A stretch of DNA of 64,000 bases from Paenibacillus sp. FSL H3-0469 (GTDB lineage Bacteria; Bacillota; Bacilli; Paenibacillales; Paenibacillaceae): positions 3,596,001 to 3,660,000 of the forward strand of contig NZ_CP150302.1 in the NCBI RefSeq assembly GCF_038051945.1, in the 5' to 3' direction. Positions 47,674 through 59,010 of the stretch are shown here, piece after piece (the first letter of the stretch is position 1; each line of letters starts with the position of its first letter). The notes beneath the pieces are model-generated. The model was not told where the DNA came from, ran no database searches, and saw nothing but the letters and a program-made list of their open reading frames with translations. Both the position numbers and the translations under genes were made by a program.

Positions 47674-47709
47674 CAAAATTAAAGCCCTTGACCACGAGGG
47701 CCAAGGGCT
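47674..47709 (-). terminator. Phage-supplied terminator for rpsI
   Basis: On the minus strand AGCCCTTG and CAAGGGCT enclose an 11-base loop and TTAATTTT follows. It lies 25 bases after the rpsI stop and replaces the original terminator, which is now 38.7 kb away at 8,930. Confidence 0.7.
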
Positions 47710-47734
47710 GAAATTCGTTGAAGCTATGCGATTT

Positions 47735-47794
47735 TTAACGTTTCGAGAACTGTGGAGCGCGACGAGCAGCTTTGAGGCCGTATTTCTTACGTTC
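47735..47794 (-). repeat. attR core: 60 bp of the rpsI 3' end
   Basis: Identical to 8,988-9,047. Here it forms the true 3' end of rpsI, so integration leaves the gene intact. The phage therefore carries at least 20 codons of rpsI in its own attachment site. Confidence 0.93.
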
Positions 47795-48127
47795 CTTCAT
47801 ACGTGGGTCACGTGTCAGGAAGCCGGCTTTCTTCAGCGTACCGCGATATTCAGGGTCTACTTTGAGCAATGCACGGGAGATCCCGTGACGGATTGCGCCA
47901 GCTTGACCGGAAATGCCACCACCATGTGCAAGCACGATTACATCGTAGCTGCCCAGAGTTTCAGTCAGGTTCAAAGGTTGTCTTACGATCATTTTCAGTG
48001 TTTCAACACCGAAATATTCGTCCATCTCACGTTTGTTAATGACAATGCGTCCTTCACCCGGTACAAGGCGAACACGTGCTACCGAATGTTTACGACGACC
48101 TGTCCCATAGTATTGTACTTGTGCCAT
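47735..48127 (-). CDS. rpsI: 30S ribosomal protein S9
   Basis: 130 aa, ending FSKR. The features [40 protein letters not shown] and a basic C-terminus fit S9, whose tail contacts tRNA in the P site. It is co-transcribed with rplM. Its last 20 codons are the prophage attachment site, an unusual target for a tyrosine integrase, and are unchanged by integration. Confidence 0.98.
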   Translation of the reverse strand: MAQVQYYGTGRRKHSVARVRLVPGEGRIVINKREMDEYFGVETLKMIVRQPLNLTETLGSYDVIVLAHGGGISGQAGAIRHGISRALLKVDPEYRGTLKKAGFLTRDPRMKERKKYGLKAARRAPQFSKR

Positions 48128-48147
48128 GAAACTGTCCTCCTTTATTC

Positions 48148-48585
48148 TTATCCGCGAAGTTCGTAAACTTCAGGTTTTTGTGCTGCATGTGGATGTTCAG
48201 AGCCTGCATATACTTTGAGTCTCAGCTTCATGTGATTACCTTGACGAGTCTTAGGAATCATGCCATGAACTGCGAATTCAATCATACGCTCAGGTTTGGT
48301 CTTGATCAGGTCTTCTGCAACAGTAACCTTCAAGCCGCCTGGGTGCATCGAGTGACGGTAGTATTTCTTGTTTTGCATTTTCTTACCTGTGAGGTGAATC
48401 TTCTCAGCGTTGATAACAATTACGAAATCACCAGTATCAACGTGTGGAGTGAATTGCGGTTTGTGTTTGCCGCGGATTAGGGCAGCGGCTTCGCTTGCCA
48501 AACGGCCAAGTGTTTTGCCTTCGGCATCAATGATGTGCCAATTGCGTTCAACTTCGTTCGGCTTCGCCATGTAGGTGGTACGCAT
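48148..48585 (-). CDS. rplM: 50S ribosomal protein L13
   Basis: 145 aa, starting [40 protein letters not shown] and [20 protein letters not shown] are diagnostic. It is an early-assembly large-subunit protein. A leader with a hairpin like the L13 autoregulatory leader precedes it (48,692-48,721), so its own product may control the rplM-rpsI pair. Confidence 0.98.
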   Translation of the reverse strand: MRTTYMAKPNEVERNWHIIDAEGKTLGRLASEAAALIRGKHKPQFTPHVDTGDFVIVINAEKIHLTGKKMQNKKYYRHSMHPGGLKVTVAEDLIKTKPERMIEFAVHGMIPKTRQGNHMKLRLKVYAGSEHPHAAQKPEVYELRG

Positions 48586-48691
48586 GAATGTTTCCTCCTT
48601 GTTCTCGTACGAAAATCATCTGTTTCGTATATCTTGTTTCGCGATTGAATTACAATTTAGTGAGTTAAAAATACTTATTTGTTGGCATTTC

Positions 48692-48721
48692 CTTGATCGG
48701 GGCTGTGGGATAGCCATCAAG
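48692..48721 (-). promoter_or_regulatory. L13-leader-like hairpin
   Basis: On the minus strand CTTGAT pairs with ATCAAG, and GGCT with AGCC inside it, giving a two-tier stem in the rplM leader. The position about 110 bases before rplM and the shape resemble the Bacillota L13 leader. The match is by eye. Confidence 0.55.
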
Positions 48722-48735
48722 AAAACACAACTTTT

Positions 48736-48764
48736 ATATTACAGTATAAACATGACAAGCGCAA
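48736..48764 (-). promoter_or_regulatory. Promoter of rplM-rpsI
   Basis: TTGCGC (48764-48759), a 17-base spacer and TAATAT (48741-48736) preceded by TG, just upstream of the leader hairpin. With it, rplM-rpsI can be expressed apart from the alpha operon. Confidence 0.6.
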
Positions 48765-48817
48765 GCGATTTTTAAACATTCAGTACTAATTTTTATAAAA
48801 AATATAGTGCCGGCCGT

Positions 48818-49597
48818 TTAGTCCTCCATCTCGTCATATTCCACACTCCAGAGTGCCAGCCCCTTAGACACAGCCGTAGGTCCGGCCGCTGCACGATCAC
48901 AAGCCGCAAGTATTAGAGGTATTCTATCTGCGCTGATTTTACCTTGGCCCACCTGCATAAGCGTCCCCATAATAATGCGTACCATATGCTGCAAAAAGCC
49001 ACTGCCTGTAATATAGGTATGGATCACTCCCTGGTCAGAAGAGCCTGGGCGGCACATGCTGCGGTCTACTTCAAGATAAGCCTCATAAATGGTCCGCACA
49101 TGCGAAGTCTTAGTGGACTTCCTGGAGGCAAACGAGGTGTAATCATGGGTACCCAGCAGCGCGCTTAGCCCCTGCTCCATCGCAGGAACGTTCAGCTTCA
49201 TCGGATGATGATGCTGCCAGCGCCGCTGAAACGGGTCCGGGAACCGGTTGCCGTTAATCGTGTACCGGTAGGTTTTACGCTTCGCCCCTCTACGGGAGTG
49301 GAACGAGAGCGGAACCTCAGCGGCCTCTGTAACCACGATGTCCTGCGGCAGCCTGGCATTCAGAGCCAGACACCAGCGCTCCAGCGGAATCTGGGAGGAG
49401 GTTATGAAGTTAAAAGGTTGGCCATAAGCATGCACCCCCGCATCAGTCCGTCCTGAGCCCGTGATTTTGAGCGTCTCACCGGTCAGATGCTGAATAGCAT
49501 GCTCCAGCTTGTCCTGAATCGTATTGCCCTGAGGCTGGGTCTGAAAGCCATCATAGTGGGTGCCGTCATAATTGACTTTCATCAATAGATTGCGCAT
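48818..49597 (-). CDS. truA: tRNA pseudouridine(38-40) synthase
   Basis: 259 aa from ATG 49597 (GAGGAG upstream). The catalytic Asp is in GSGRTDAGVHAYGQ, and the HMVRIIMGTLMQVGQGK motif is present. It modifies positions 38-40 of tRNA anticodon arms. It lies directly after rplQ, behind a terminator; the ECF transporter genes often found here are absent. Confidence 0.97.
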   Translation of the reverse strand: MRNLLMKVNYDGTHYDGFQTQPQGNTIQDKLEHAIQHLTGETLKITGSGRTDAGVHAYGQPFNFITSSQIPLERWCLALNARLPQDIVVTEAAEVPLSFHSRRGAKRKTYRYTINGNRFPDPFQRRWQHHHPMKLNVPAMEQGLSALLGTHDYTSFASRKSTKTSHVRTIYEAYLEVDRSMCRPGSSDQGVIHTYITGSGFLQHMVRIIMGTLMQVGQGKISADRIPLILAACDRAAAGPTAVSKGLALWSVEYDEMED

Positions 49598-49618
49598 TTC
49601 ATTCTCCTCTTTCAAAAA

Positions 49619-49650
49619 AAAGAGCCCCGGCGGGAGCTCCTTCTACTCTA
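49619..49650 (-). terminator. Terminator after rplQ
   Basis: On the minus strand GAGC-CCCG and CGGG-GCTC pair with single-base bulges and eight T follow. It separates the alpha operon from truA. A second hairpin (GCAGGG/CCCTGC, 49,681-49,700) lies between it and rplQ. Confidence 0.7.
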
Positions 49651-49754
49651 TACAAGGTGATTCCCGCGGTTATTTGCACGGCAGGGTAATATGCCCTGCA
49701 GTACAATAACGTTAAATACGTAAAGCGTACATCCGGAAATCATAGCTTGTGAAA

Positions 49755-50120
49755 CTACGCGCGGTCTACCAGTTCAAGATAAACCATAGGCGCAGCATCG
49801 CCACGGCGAGGTCCCAGCTTCAGGATACGAGTGTATCCGCCTGGACGCTCTGTGTAACGTGGAGCAATGTCAGAGAACAATTTTTGGATTGCATCTTGTT
49901 CACCATCTACAGTCTCACGACGAACAAATGCAGCTACTTGACGGCGAGCATGAAGATCGCCCTTTTTCGCTTTAGTGATCAGTTTCTCAGCGATGGAACG
50001 AACTTCCTTCGCTTTGGCTTCTGTTGTCTGAATACGTTCGTATAGGAACAGATCCGTTACCATATCGCGGAACAAAGCTTTACGCGCGCTGGAATCACGG
50101 CCCAATTTTTGGTATGCCAT
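49755..50120 (-). CDS. rplQ: 50S ribosomal protein L17
   Basis: 121 aa from ATG 50120. [20 protein letters not shown] and [20 protein letters not shown] are diagnostic of L17, which lines the exit-tunnel region. It is the last gene of the alpha operon here. Confidence 0.97.
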   Translation of the reverse strand: MAYQKLGRDSSARKALFRDMVTDLFLYERIQTTEAKAKEVRSIAEKLITKAKKGDLHARRQVAAFVRRETVDGEQDAIQKLFSDIAPRYTERPGGYTRILKLGPRRGDAAPMVYLELVDRA

Positions 50121-50162
50121 TTGTTTTCCCTCCTTCACTCAAGTCTCAAGAACTCCGGGGTC

Positions 50163-51107
50163 CTATTCTTCTGTACGAAGTCCCAAACCAAGTTCCTCAA
50201 GCTTCTCTTGAACCTCTTCCAAAGATTTGCGGCCCAAGTTACGAACCTTCATCATATCTTCTTCAGTTTTCGTAGTCAGCTCTTGCACAGTATTAATACC
50301 GGCACGTTTGAGGCAGTTGTAGGAACGGACAGAAAGATCAAGCTCCTCGATCGTCATCTCAAGTACTTTTTCTTTTTTGTCTTCTTCTTTTTCAACCATA
50401 ATTTCGGCGTCTTTCGCTTCATCCGTAAGACCTACGAACAGAACGAGGTGCTCGTTCAAAATTTTGGCTCCAAGGCTAACGGCTTCTTCCGGTCGGATAC
50501 TGCCATCTGTCCAAATTTCCAGCGTCAACTTGTCGTAGTTAGTCACTTGACCAACACGGGTATTATCAATACCGTAATTCACACGTGAAATAGGAGTGTA
50601 GATAGAGTCAACTGGAATTACACCAATTGGCTGATCGTCGCGTTTGTTCCGGTCCGCTTGGACGTAGCCGCGACCACGGCCTGCAAAAATGCGCATGTGC
50701 AGTCTCGCGCCAGGTCCCAGCGTTGCAATATGAAGATCCGGGTTCAGGATCTCAACATCGCTGTCCGCACGGATATCACCTGCGGTAACGATGCCTTCTC
50801 CTTCAGCATCAATCTCGAACACTTTCTCTTCATCCGAATGAATCTTCAGAGAAAGAGCTTTAAGGTTCAGGATGATTTCCGTCACATCTTCCATTACGCC
50901 GGGAACGGTCGAGAACTCATGCAGAACGCCGTCAATTTGGACCGAAGTCACTGCGGCTCCCGGAAGGGAGGAAAGCAGAATCCGGCGAAGCGAGTTCCCC
51001 AGAGTCGTGCCATATCCACGTTCCAGCGGTTCAACTACGAATTTCCCATAGGTCCCATCATCATTGGCTTCTACGGTCTCAATCTTCGGCTTTTCGATTT
51101 CTATCAC
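50163..51107 (-). CDS. rpoA: RNA polymerase alpha subunit
   Basis: 314 aa. The N-terminal dimerisation domain has [20 protein letters not shown]. The C-terminal DNA- and activator-binding domain has [20 protein letters not shown] and [20 protein letters not shown]. It nucleates RNA polymerase assembly. An extended -10 promoter precedes it. Confidence 0.98.
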   Translation of the reverse strand: MIEIEKPKIETVEANDDGTYGKFVVEPLERGYGTTLGNSLRRILLSSLPGAAVTSVQIDGVLHEFSTVPGVMEDVTEIILNLKALSLKIHSDEEKVFEIDAEGEGIVTAGDIRADSDVEILNPDLHIATLGPGARLHMRIFAGRGRGYVQADRNKRDDQPIGVIPVDSIYTPISRVNYGIDNTRVGQVTNYDKLTLEIWTDGSIRPEEAVSLGAKILNEHLVLFVGLTDEAKDAEIMVEKEEDKKEKVLEMTIEELDLSVRSYNCLKRAGINTVQELTTKTEEDMMKVRNLGRKSLEEVQEKLEELGLGLRTEE

Positions 51108-51209
51108 GAGTGTACCCCTCCTTCAAACGTCGCTCCTATATGAAACAGTCACCCCATCAGGTGTATCATGTAGTATGCCTAAACACCTATTATTAGCAGA
51201 TGCGTCAGA

Positions 51210-51218
51210 ATTATACCA
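51210..51218 (-). promoter_or_regulatory. Extended -10 promoter before rpoA
   Basis: TGGTATAAT on the minus strand, about 100 bases before rpoA. The -35 region is weak. A 7-bp inverted repeat (ACAATCA/TGATTGT) fills the upstream spacer and could be a binding site or a short attenuator after rpsK. Confidence 0.5.
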
Positions 51219-51238
51219 CAATCACAATTCTGATTGTA

Positions 51239-51634
51239 CTAAACGCGGCGACGCTTCGGCGGACGGCATCCATTGTGAGGAACTGGAGTAACGTCTTTAA
51301 TGAGGTTTACTTCAAGACCAGCGGCCTGAAGGGAACGGATGGCTGCTTCGCGGCCCGCGCCCGGTCCTTTAACCATAACTTCAACGGACTTCATGCCGTG
51401 TTCCATAGCTGCCTTAGCAGCTGTTTCGGCTGCCATTTGCGCTGCAAATGGAGTCGATTTACGGGAACCTTTGAATCCTTGACCGCCGGAGCTTGCCCAG
51501 GAAATTGCATTTCCGTGAGGATCCGTGATCGTAACGATAGTGTTATTGAACGTGGAACGGATATGTGCCACGCCAGACTCGATATTTTTCCGGTCGCGAC
51601 GTTTCGTACGTACGACTTTTTTCGGTTTAGCCAT
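51239..51634 (-). CDS. rpsK: 30S ribosomal protein S11
   Basis: 131 aa. [20 protein letters not shown] and the C-terminal [16 protein letters not shown] are typical of S11, which forms the platform near the mRNA exit. It is 19 bases after rpsM. Confidence 0.98.
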   Translation of the reverse strand: MAKPKKVVRTKRRDRKNIESGVAHIRSTFNNTIVTITDPHGNAISWASSGGQGFKGSRKSTPFAAQMAAETAAKAAMEHGMKSVEVMVKGPGAGREAAIRSLQAAGLEVNLIKDVTPVPHNGCRPPKRRRV

Positions 51635-51653
51635 TGTCTCTTATCACCTCTTC

Positions 51654-52022
51654 TTATTTCTTTTTGTTTGCTACAGTACGACGCGGGCCTTTACGGGTAC
51701 GAGCATTGGTTTTGGTACGTTGACCGCGAACAGGCAATCCACGACGGTGACGAACACCGCGGTAACAGCCGATCTCAGTAAGACGCTTAATATTCAAGGA
51801 AATTTCACGACGAAGGTCACCTTCAACCTTAACCTCTTTGTCGATCGTTTCACGCAGTTTGCTGACTTCATCTTCCGTCAAATCACGGACACGTGTGTTA
51901 ACGTCAATGCCTGTTTCATTAAGAATTTTCTGGGAAGTCGTTTTACCGATTCCGAAAATATAAGTCAAGGCGATCTCAACGCGCTTATCACGTGGCAAAT
52001 CCACTCCAGCTATACGAGCCAT
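51654..52022 (-). CDS. rpsM: 30S ribosomal protein S13
   Basis: 122 aa, beginning [20 protein letters not shown]. The [14 protein letters not shown] helix-hairpin-helix and the [19 protein letters not shown] basic tail match S13, which bridges the subunits near the P-site tRNA. Confidence 0.98.
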   Translation of the reverse strand: MARIAGVDLPRDKRVEIALTYIFGIGKTTSQKILNETGIDVNTRVRDLTEDEVSKLRETIDKEVKVEGDLRREISLNIKRLTEIGCYRGVRHRRGLPVRGQRTKTNARTRKGPRRTVANKKK

Positions 52023-52041
52023 TTTACGCTACACCCCCTTC

Positions 52042-52424
<383 letters not shown>

Positions 52425-52426
52425 AG

Positions 52427-52735
52427 TTAGTCTCCTTTCTCATTAGCACTTTGTCCAGCGGGCTGGCCATACTTCATCACTGCAAACCGCAGCTTTCCGT
52501 TGGTGACCCGGCCGGTTTCTTCCAAACTGTCTACAATCTCACTGCTGATGAAGGGTATGAGCTCCAAGTGCTGAATATTCTTCTTCTTTGGACTGTCAAA
52601 CTTACGTTTGTCCCCATCAGCAATATATACAAATCTGCTATCTACAACTGCGATAACAACGGCAGCCTCTCCGGCATCCTTGCCTTTGAGAATTCTCACG
52701 ATTTGACCAACCTGCGGGCTGCTCCCAGTATTCAC
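52427..52735 (-). CDS. KOW-domain RNA-binding protein
   Basis: 102 aa from GTG 52735, which has a GGTGATC site upstream; a longer frame would overlap map. The KOW core is [20 protein letters not shown] and [20 protein letters not shown]. Such a gene, related to L14e-type proteins, lies between map and infA in many Bacilli. Probably a ribosome-associated RNA-binding protein. Confidence 0.85.
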   Translation of the reverse strand: MNTGSSPQVGQIVRILKGKDAGEAAVVIAVVDSRFVYIADGDKRKFDSPKKKNIQHLELIPFISSEIVDSLEETGRVTNGKLRFAVMKYGQPAGQSANEKGD

Positions 52736-52746
52736 GTGAAGATCAC

Positions 52747-53499
52747 CTACGCATTCAGTTTTGTGAAAATCTCCATGCCGTCCGGTGTAACTGCTACTGT
52801 ATGCTCGAAGTGAGCGCACAGTGAACCGTCTACCGTAACGACCGTCCAGTTATCATCCAGTGTTCTGACATAACGTTCTCCAGCGTTAACCATCGGCTCA
52901 ATGGCGAGTACCATACCCGGCTTCAGACGTGGTCCGCGGTCCGCTATGCCATAGTTCGGAATTTGCGGTTCTTCATGCAGTTCTGCCCCAATGCCATGAC
53001 CAACATACTCGCGGACAACGGAGAATCCGGCGTCTTCAATGTATGCTTGAATTGCATGGGAGATTGTAAACAAGCGCACATCCGGTTTGACTAACGCCAG
53101 TCCAGCGTACAGGGAGCCTTCCGTGACATCCAGCAAACGCTGAGCCTCTTCGGAAATGCTGCCCACCCCGTAGGTCCAGGCGGAATCACCGTGATAACCA
53201 CGGTACTCTGCACCGATATCCAGCGTAACGATGTCGCCTTCTACCAGTTTGCGTTTCCCTGGAAATCCGTGCACCAATTGTTCGTTGACTGAAGCGCAAA
53301 TGCTGGCAGGAAAACCGTTGTAGCCTTTGAAAGACGGCAAAGCACCCTGACTGCGAATGTACCCATCGGCGATTCTGTCGAGCTCACCTGTAGTAATGCC
53401 TGGCTGGATAGCTTCAGCAATAAGACGGTGACTCTCGGCAACAATTCGACCAGCTTCCCTCATAAAGACAAGTTCCTGTTCGGATTTGCAAATGATCAT
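52747..53499 (-). CDS. map: Methionine aminopeptidase, type I
   Basis: 250 aa from ATG 53499. The metal ligands are visible: [20 protein letters not shown] (two Asp), [18 protein letters not shown] (His), LAIEPMVN (Glu) and FEHTVAVT (Glu). It removes the N-terminal Met of new proteins. It lies 4 bases after adk. Confidence 0.97.
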   Translation of the reverse strand: MIICKSEQELVFMREAGRIVAESHRLIAEAIQPGITTGELDRIADGYIRSQGALPSFKGYNGFPASICASVNEQLVHGFPGKRKLVEGDIVTLDIGAEYRGYHGDSAWTYGVGSISEEAQRLLDVTEGSLYAGLALVKPDVRLFTISHAIQAYIEDAGFSVVREYVGHGIGAELHEEPQIPNYGIADRGPRLKPGMVLAIEPMVNAGERYVRTLDDNWTVVTVDGSLCAHFEHTVAVTPDGMEIFTKLNA

Positions 53500-53503
53500 T
53501 ACA

Positions 53504-54220
<717 letters not shown>

Positions 54221-54246
54221 TTAGGTACTTCTCCGGAACCTATCGC

Positions 54247-55545
54247 CTATTTATTGATGAAGCCTTTGTAATGGCGTTTGATCAATTGGCTCTCGATCTG
54301 CTTCATGGTATCCAGTGCAACACCGATAACGATCAACAGTGCCGTACCACCAATCTGCACTTGCTTCGGTAACCCGGATAACGATCCAAATAATACTGGC
54401 AATACAGAGATTAATGACAGGAACAGCGCACCGGACATGGTCAGACGCGACATTACTCTAGTCAGATACTTCTCAGTTGCCTTACCTGGACGTATACCTG
54501 GAATGTATCCGCCATTCTTTTTCATATTGTCAGCCATTTGCTGCGGGTTCATCTGGACAAACGTATAGAAGAATGTGAATCCGATGATCATGACTACATA
54601 CAGCAGCATGCCGAGCGGCTTGGTATGATCCAGATTGGCCGAGACCCATTTAGCCCAAGTGTGGGTGGACCAGAAGCTCGATAAAACGATCGGGAATTGA
54701 AGCAGCGAAACGGCGAAGATAACAGGAATTACACCAGCCGCATTAATTTTAAGCGGAATGTGCGTATTCTGTCCACCGTACATTTTGTTACCGACTACGC
54801 GCTTGGCATATTGTACAGGGATTTTACGGATACCTTGTTGAACAAAGATCACCCCGACAATAATCGCAACAACCACGATCAGTACAATAACGACTTTAAG
54901 AATATTCAGGAACATCTGACCCGGCTGGATGAAGCTTGACTGCGCCGTAGTGGTGATATATCCCGGAAAGGCGGCGACGATTCCCGCAAAAATCAGGATC
55001 GAAATCCCGTTTCCTATACCCTTTTCAGTGATCTGCTCACCTAACCACATCAAGAACGATGTACCCGCCGTCAATATGATCGCAATAAGCAGGTAATCCG
55101 CAAAGGTTGCATTTGGAATCATCTCAGTGCCATAAATCCGGTTAAACCCGATAGATGTGGCAAACGCTTGAATCAAACCTAGCACTACTGTGCCGTAACG
55201 CGTAATTTGCGCCAGCTGCTTTTTCCCGTGTTCCCCTTGCTTAGCCCATTCGGCAAACTTAGGGACAACATCCATCGAAAGCAATTGAACTATGATGGAT
55301 GCTGTGATATACGGGTAAATGCTGATCGCAAAAATCGAGAAGTTTTTGAGCGCTCCGCCCGAGAAGGTGTTCAAAAGACCCATCAAAGCGTCTCCGCCCT
55401 GATTTGTTGATTCCAGTACTTCTTTGTTCACACCGGGAACCGGTACAAACGAACCGATGCGGTAAATGATCAGAACGAACAGGGTAAACAGGATCTTTTT
55501 GCGCAAATCTTCAACATGCCATATATTCTTAAGCGTCTTGAACAT
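54247..55545 (-). CDS. secY: Protein translocase channel SecY
   Basis: 432 aa with ten membrane segments. GSFVPVPGVNKEVLES, GIGNGISILIFAGIVAAFPG and the C-terminal loop GGYIPGIRPGKATEKYLTRV are diagnostic. It forms the Sec pore with SecE and SecG. It starts one base after the rplO stop. Confidence 0.98.
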   Translation of the reverse strand: MFKTLKNIWHVEDLRKKILFTLFVLIIYRIGSFVPVPGVNKEVLESTNQGGDALMGLLNTFSGGALKNFSIFAISIYPYITASIIVQLLSMDVVPKFAEWAKQGEHGKKQLAQITRYGTVVLGLIQAFATSIGFNRIYGTEMIPNATFADYLLIAIILTAGTSFLMWLGEQITEKGIGNGISILIFAGIVAAFPGYITTTAQSSFIQPGQMFLNILKVVIVLIVVVAIIVGVIFVQQGIRKIPVQYAKRVVGNKMYGGQNTHIPLKINAAGVIPVIFAVSLLQFPIVLSSFWSTHTWAKWVSANLDHTKPLGMLLYVVMIIGFTFFYTFVQMNPQQMADNMKKNGGYIPGIRPGKATEKYLTRVMSRLTMSGALFLSLISVLPVLFGSLSGLPKQVQIGGTALLIVIGVALDTMKQIESQLIKRHYKGFINK

Positions 55546-55985
55546 TAGATCACCTCGGTTTTACCGCCGGCAGCTTCGATTTTCTCTACCGCAGATTGAG
55601 AGAACTTATTTGCTTTGACAGTCAATTTAACAGCCAGTTCACCGTTGCCGAGAATCTTGATGCCGCTCTTAGTGTTGCTGACAACACCAGTTTCAAGCAA
55701 AAGCTCAGGAGTTACTTCTGTTCCTTCTGCAAAGCTATTCAGATCTTCCAGGTTCACAATCGCGTACTCTTTACGGGTAGGATTGACGAAACCACGTTTA
55801 GGCAGACGACGATAGAGTGGGTTTTGTCCACCCTCGAAGCCTGGACGTACACCACCGCCGGAACGGGAGTTTTGACCTTTATGACCACGGCCCGAAGTTT
55901 TACCGTTACCGCTACTTGGTCCACGACCAACGCGGTTGCGTTCTTTCCGTGATCCAGGAGCTGGAGCAAGTTCATGTAACTTCAT
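55545..55985 (-). CDS. rplO: 50S ribosomal protein L15
   Basis: 146 aa from ATG 55985, seven bases after [29 protein letters not shown], then a Gly/Arg-rich loop ([17 protein letters not shown]). It organises 23S rRNA late in assembly. Overlaps secY by one base. Confidence 0.97.
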   Translation of the reverse strand: MKLHELAPAPGSRKERNRVGRGPSSGNGKTSGRGHKGQNSRSGGGVRPGFEGGQNPLYRRLPKRGFVNPTRKEYAIVNLEDLNSFAEGTEVTPELLLETGVVSNTKSGIKILGNGELAVKLTVKANKFSQSAVEKIEAAGGKTEVI

Positions 55986-56026
55986 CGTTTGCACCTCCTT
56001 ATGTTTGTTAATTTATGCGAGGCTGT

Positions 56027-56212
56027 TTAGCCTTCAATTTCAGTAACGGACAGCAAGTGGCTCACTTTGTTGATCATCCCGCGAATTGCAGGAGTGTCGT
56101 TGTGAACCACGGACGAGTTGGTTTTGCGCAGGCCGAGCGTCTTAACAGTAACACGTTGTGTTTCTGGACGTCCAATTACACTGCGTACGAGGGTAATTTG
56201 CAATTTAGCCAT
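56027..56212 (-). CDS. rpmD: 50S ribosomal protein L30
   Basis: 61 aa: [20 protein letters not shown], then [16 protein letters not shown]. Typical short bacterial L30. Confidence 0.97.
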   Translation of the reverse strand: MAKLQITLVRSVIGRPETQRVTVKTLGLRKTNSSVVHNDTPAIRGMINKVSHLLSVTEIEG

Positions 56213-56226
56213 TGACGTTCCCCTCC

Positions 56227-56724
56227 TTAACCGCGTAATTCTTCGACAGATTTGCCGCGAAGCTTCGCGACCTCTTCAATGCGCTTCAGACGGGAAAGAC
56301 CCTCTAAAGTAGCATTGACCATATTCATGGAATTCGAAGAACCCAAAGATTTTGTCAAGATATCGCCAACGCCTGCCAATTCAAGCACCGCACGAACCGG
56401 TCCACCAGCGATAACGCCGGTACCTTCGGATGCTGGTTTCAGCAGAACGCGTCCTGCGCCGAAATGTCCAGTAACCAGGTGAGGAATCGAAGTTCCTACG
56501 ATTGGAATGTGGATCAGGTTTTTCTTGGCGTCTTCAATGCCTTTACGGATGGCATCCGGAACTTCGCCGGCTTTACCGATACCAGCACCAACGTAGCCGT
56601 TGCCGTCGCCCACAACAACAAGTGCACTAAAGCTGAAACGGCGTCCGCCTTTTACAACTTTTGCAACACGGTTGATGTGTACAACTCTTTCTGTCAGTTC
56701 TAAACTGTTCGGATCTACACGCAA
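56227..56724 (-). CDS. rpsE: 30S ribosomal protein S5
   Basis: 165 aa. [20 protein letters not shown] and [20 protein letters not shown] are typical. The loop near residues 15-30 is where spectinomycin resistance changes occur; VKGGRRFS is wild type. Confidence 0.98.
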   Translation of the reverse strand: MRVDPNSLELTERVVHINRVAKVVKGGRRFSFSALVVVGDGNGYVGAGIGKAGEVPDAIRKGIEDAKKNLIHIPIVGTSIPHLVTGHFGAGRVLLKPASEGTGVIAGGPVRAVLELAGVGDILTKSLGSSNSMNMVNATLEGLSRLKRIEEVAKLRGKSVEELRG

Positions 56725-56750
56725 GTCGTTAACCTCCTTTTAGAAATATT

Positions 56751-57119
56751 CTAGAATTCAAGACCAGCTTCGCGAGCTGCGCTAGCCAGAGCCTGAATCC
56801 GTCCATGGTACAAGTATCCACCGCGGTCAAATACAACCACTGCATAACCCTTTTCTTTAGCGCGCTCAGCGATCAGTTGACCCACTTTGCTTGCAGCTTC
56901 AACGCTGCCGCCATTTCCGATTGTAGCACTCAATTCCTTATCAAGTGTGGAGGCAGATACGATAGTAACGCCAGTCACATCATCGATCAGTTGAGCGTAG
57001 ATGTGTTTCGAAGAACGGAACACATTCAAACGTGGACGCTCAGTAGTACCCTGGATCTTCTTACGAACACGCAGGTGTCTTTTGAGACGAGCCTTGTTTT
57101 TATCCTCTTTTGTAATCAT
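56751..57119 (-). CDS. rplR: 50S ribosomal protein L18
   Basis: 122 aa: [34 protein letters not shown] and [20 protein letters not shown]. It binds 5S rRNA with L5. Confidence 0.98.
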   Translation of the reverse strand: MITKEDKNKARLKRHLRVRKKIQGTTERPRLNVFRSSKHIYAQLIDDVTGVTIVSASTLDKELSATIGNGGSVEAASKVGQLIAERAKEKGYAVVVFDRGGYLYHGRIQALASAAREAGLEF

Positions 57120-57203
57120 GACTTCCCTTTCACTCCCTTCAGTTTGCCGTAAACAGCTTCACTTTAAGATGCACGGGGTATCTTACAATTAAGGTAGAGC
57201 TGG

Positions 57204-57746
57204 TTATTTCTTCTTACCAGCTTTACCTTCCTTGCGGATGATACGCTCGCCTTCATATTTGATACCTTTACCTTTGTATGGCTCAGGTTCACGTACGGAA
57301 CGGATTTTGGCAGCGTAAGCGCCAACGCGTTCTTTGTCAATCCCTCTAACGATGATCTTCGTGTTCGCAGGAACATCGAACTCGATACCCGCTTCCGGTG
57401 TAATTTCAACCGGGTGGGAGTAACCAACGTTCAATACGATTTTATCTCCGGATTTGCTTGCACGATATCCGACCCCAACCAGTTCCAGAGATTTCGAGAA
57501 ACCTTCAGTCACACCACTCACCATGTTGTTGACAACGGAGCGGGTTGTGCCGTGAAGTGAACGATGCAATTTGTTGTCCGACGGGCGAACAACAGTGATT
57601 TCGTTATTTTCAACTGTAATCTTCATGTCTTTATGAAGCTCACGAGTCAAAGTGCCTTTAGGACCTTTTACTGTAATAACGGCGTTGTCCAAAGTGACAT
57701 CTACACCGCTAGGTACTGCGATTGGTTTGCGACCAATACGAGACAT
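57204..57746 (-). CDS. rplF: 50S ribosomal protein L6
   Basis: 180 aa from ATG 57746. [20 protein letters not shown] and the C-terminal [20 protein letters not shown] are diagnostic. It lies near the factor-binding centre. Confidence 0.98.
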   Translation of the reverse strand: MSRIGRKPIAVPSGVDVTLDNAVITVKGPKGTLTRELHKDMKITVENNEITVVRPSDNKLHRSLHGTTRSVVNNMVSGVTEGFSKSLELVGVGYRASKSGDKIVLNVGYSHPVEITPEAGIEFDVPANTKIIVRGIDKERVGAYAAKIRSVREPEPYKGKGIKYEGERIIRKEGKAGKKK

Positions 57747-57776
57747 GTGTTGCACCTCCTTATCTTGTGACGTTTA

Positions 57777-58175
57777 TTACCAAATGTAGCAGACAACTTC
57801 TCCGCCGGATTTAGATTGACGAGCTTCTTTGTCGGTCATAACTCCCTTAGATGTGGAGATAATCGCGATTCCAAGGCCACCGAGTACACGAGGTACTTCA
57901 TTGCTCTTGGTGTATACGCGAAGACCTGGTTTACTGATTCTTTTCAGACCAGTGATAACGCGTTCCTGGCTTGGGCCGTATTTCAGGAAAATACGGATAA
58001 TCCCTTGTTTGCTATCTTCAACGAATTCAGCATCACGGATGAAGCCCTCACGCTTCAAGATGTCCGCGATTTGTTTTTTCATAGTAGAAGCAGGCATTTC
58101 TACTGTCTCGTGACGCACAGTGTTGGCGTTACGAATACGAGTAAGCATATCTGCAATAGGATCAGACATAGTCAT
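57777..58175 (-). CDS. rpsH: 30S ribosomal protein S8
   Basis: 132 aa: [20 protein letters not shown] and [20 protein letters not shown], ending GGEVVCYIW. In other bacteria S8 represses the spc operon by binding its mRNA near rplE. Confidence 0.98.
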   Translation of the reverse strand: MTMSDPIADMLTRIRNANTVRHETVEMPASTMKKQIADILKREGFIRDAEFVEDSKQGIIRIFLKYGPSQERVITGLKRISKPGLRVYTKSNEVPRVLGGLGIAIISTSKGVMTDKEARQSKSGGEVVCYIW

Positions 58176-58207
58176 GTGTGTAAACCTCCTTCCCGTTTAT
58201 AAACTTC

Positions 58208-58393
58208 TTACCAACTTGCTTTTTTCACGCCAGGAATCTGGCCTTTATAAGCTAATTCACGGAAACAAATTCTGCAAATTTTGAACTTTTGCAGTACCGA
58301 ATGTGGACGACCGCAACGCTCGCAACGTGTATATGCACGTACTTTGAACTTAGGCTCGCGTTGTTGTTTAACTTTCATTGAAGTCTTTGCCAC
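58208..58393 (-). CDS. rpsN: 30S ribosomal protein S14, zinc type
   Basis: 61 aa with two Cys pairs ([10 protein letters not shown] and [10 protein letters not shown]) that bind zinc. This short C+ form is the standard S14 of Bacillota spc operons. Confidence 0.98.
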   Translation of the reverse strand: MAKTSMKVKQQREPKFKVRAYTRCERCGRPHSVLQKFKICRICFRELAYKGQIPGVKKASW

Positions 58394-58437
58394 TTAGACT
58401 GACACCTCCTAAACATTTTCGGAGAAATGGATGATTC

Positions 58438-58980
58438 TTATTTTGTGAAAGGCATTCCCAGCTGATTCAGCAGCTCACGGGATTCCTCGTCCGTCTTAGC
58501 AGTCGTTACAATAACGATGTCCATACCGCGAACCTTATCCACTTTGTCATACTCGATTTCAGGGAAGATCAATTGTTCTTTAAGACCCAGTGTGTAGTTA
58601 CCGCGGCCATCGAAGGCTTTGCTGGAAACACCACGGAAGTCACGAACGCGTGGAAGCGTTACGTTGATCAATTTATCCAGGAAGTAGTACATACGCTCGC
58701 CGCGCAGTGTTACTTTAACCCCGATCGGCATATTTTCGCGCAGTTTGAAACCGGCGATGGATTTCTTTGCTTTAGTGATAACCGGCTTTTGACCAGAAAT
58801 CAGTTGCATATCGTTAACTGCAGCGTCAAGCACTTTGGAGTTTTGAACAGCGTCACCTACACCCATGTTGATGACGATCTTCTCGATCTTAGGCACTTGC
58901 ATAACTGTTGTGTAGTTAAACTTCTGCATCAAAGATGGTGTAATTTCATTCAGATAACGTTCTTTCATTCTTGCTGCCAT
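58438..58980 (-). CDS. rplE: 50S ribosomal protein L5
   Basis: 180 aa: [20 protein letters not shown] and [20 protein letters not shown]. Binds 5S rRNA and contacts P-site tRNA. Confidence 0.98.
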   Translation of the reverse strand: MAARMKERYLNEITPSLMQKFNYTTVMQVPKIEKIVINMGVGDAVQNSKVLDAAVNDMQLISGQKPVITKAKKSIAGFKLRENMPIGVKVTLRGERMYYFLDKLINVTLPRVRDFRGVSSKAFDGRGNYTLGLKEQLIFPEIEYDKVDKVRGMDIVIVTTAKTDEESRELLNQLGMPFTK

Positions 58981-59010
58981 GAAGATTTACCTCCTTTCAT
59001 TAGGACTGTA

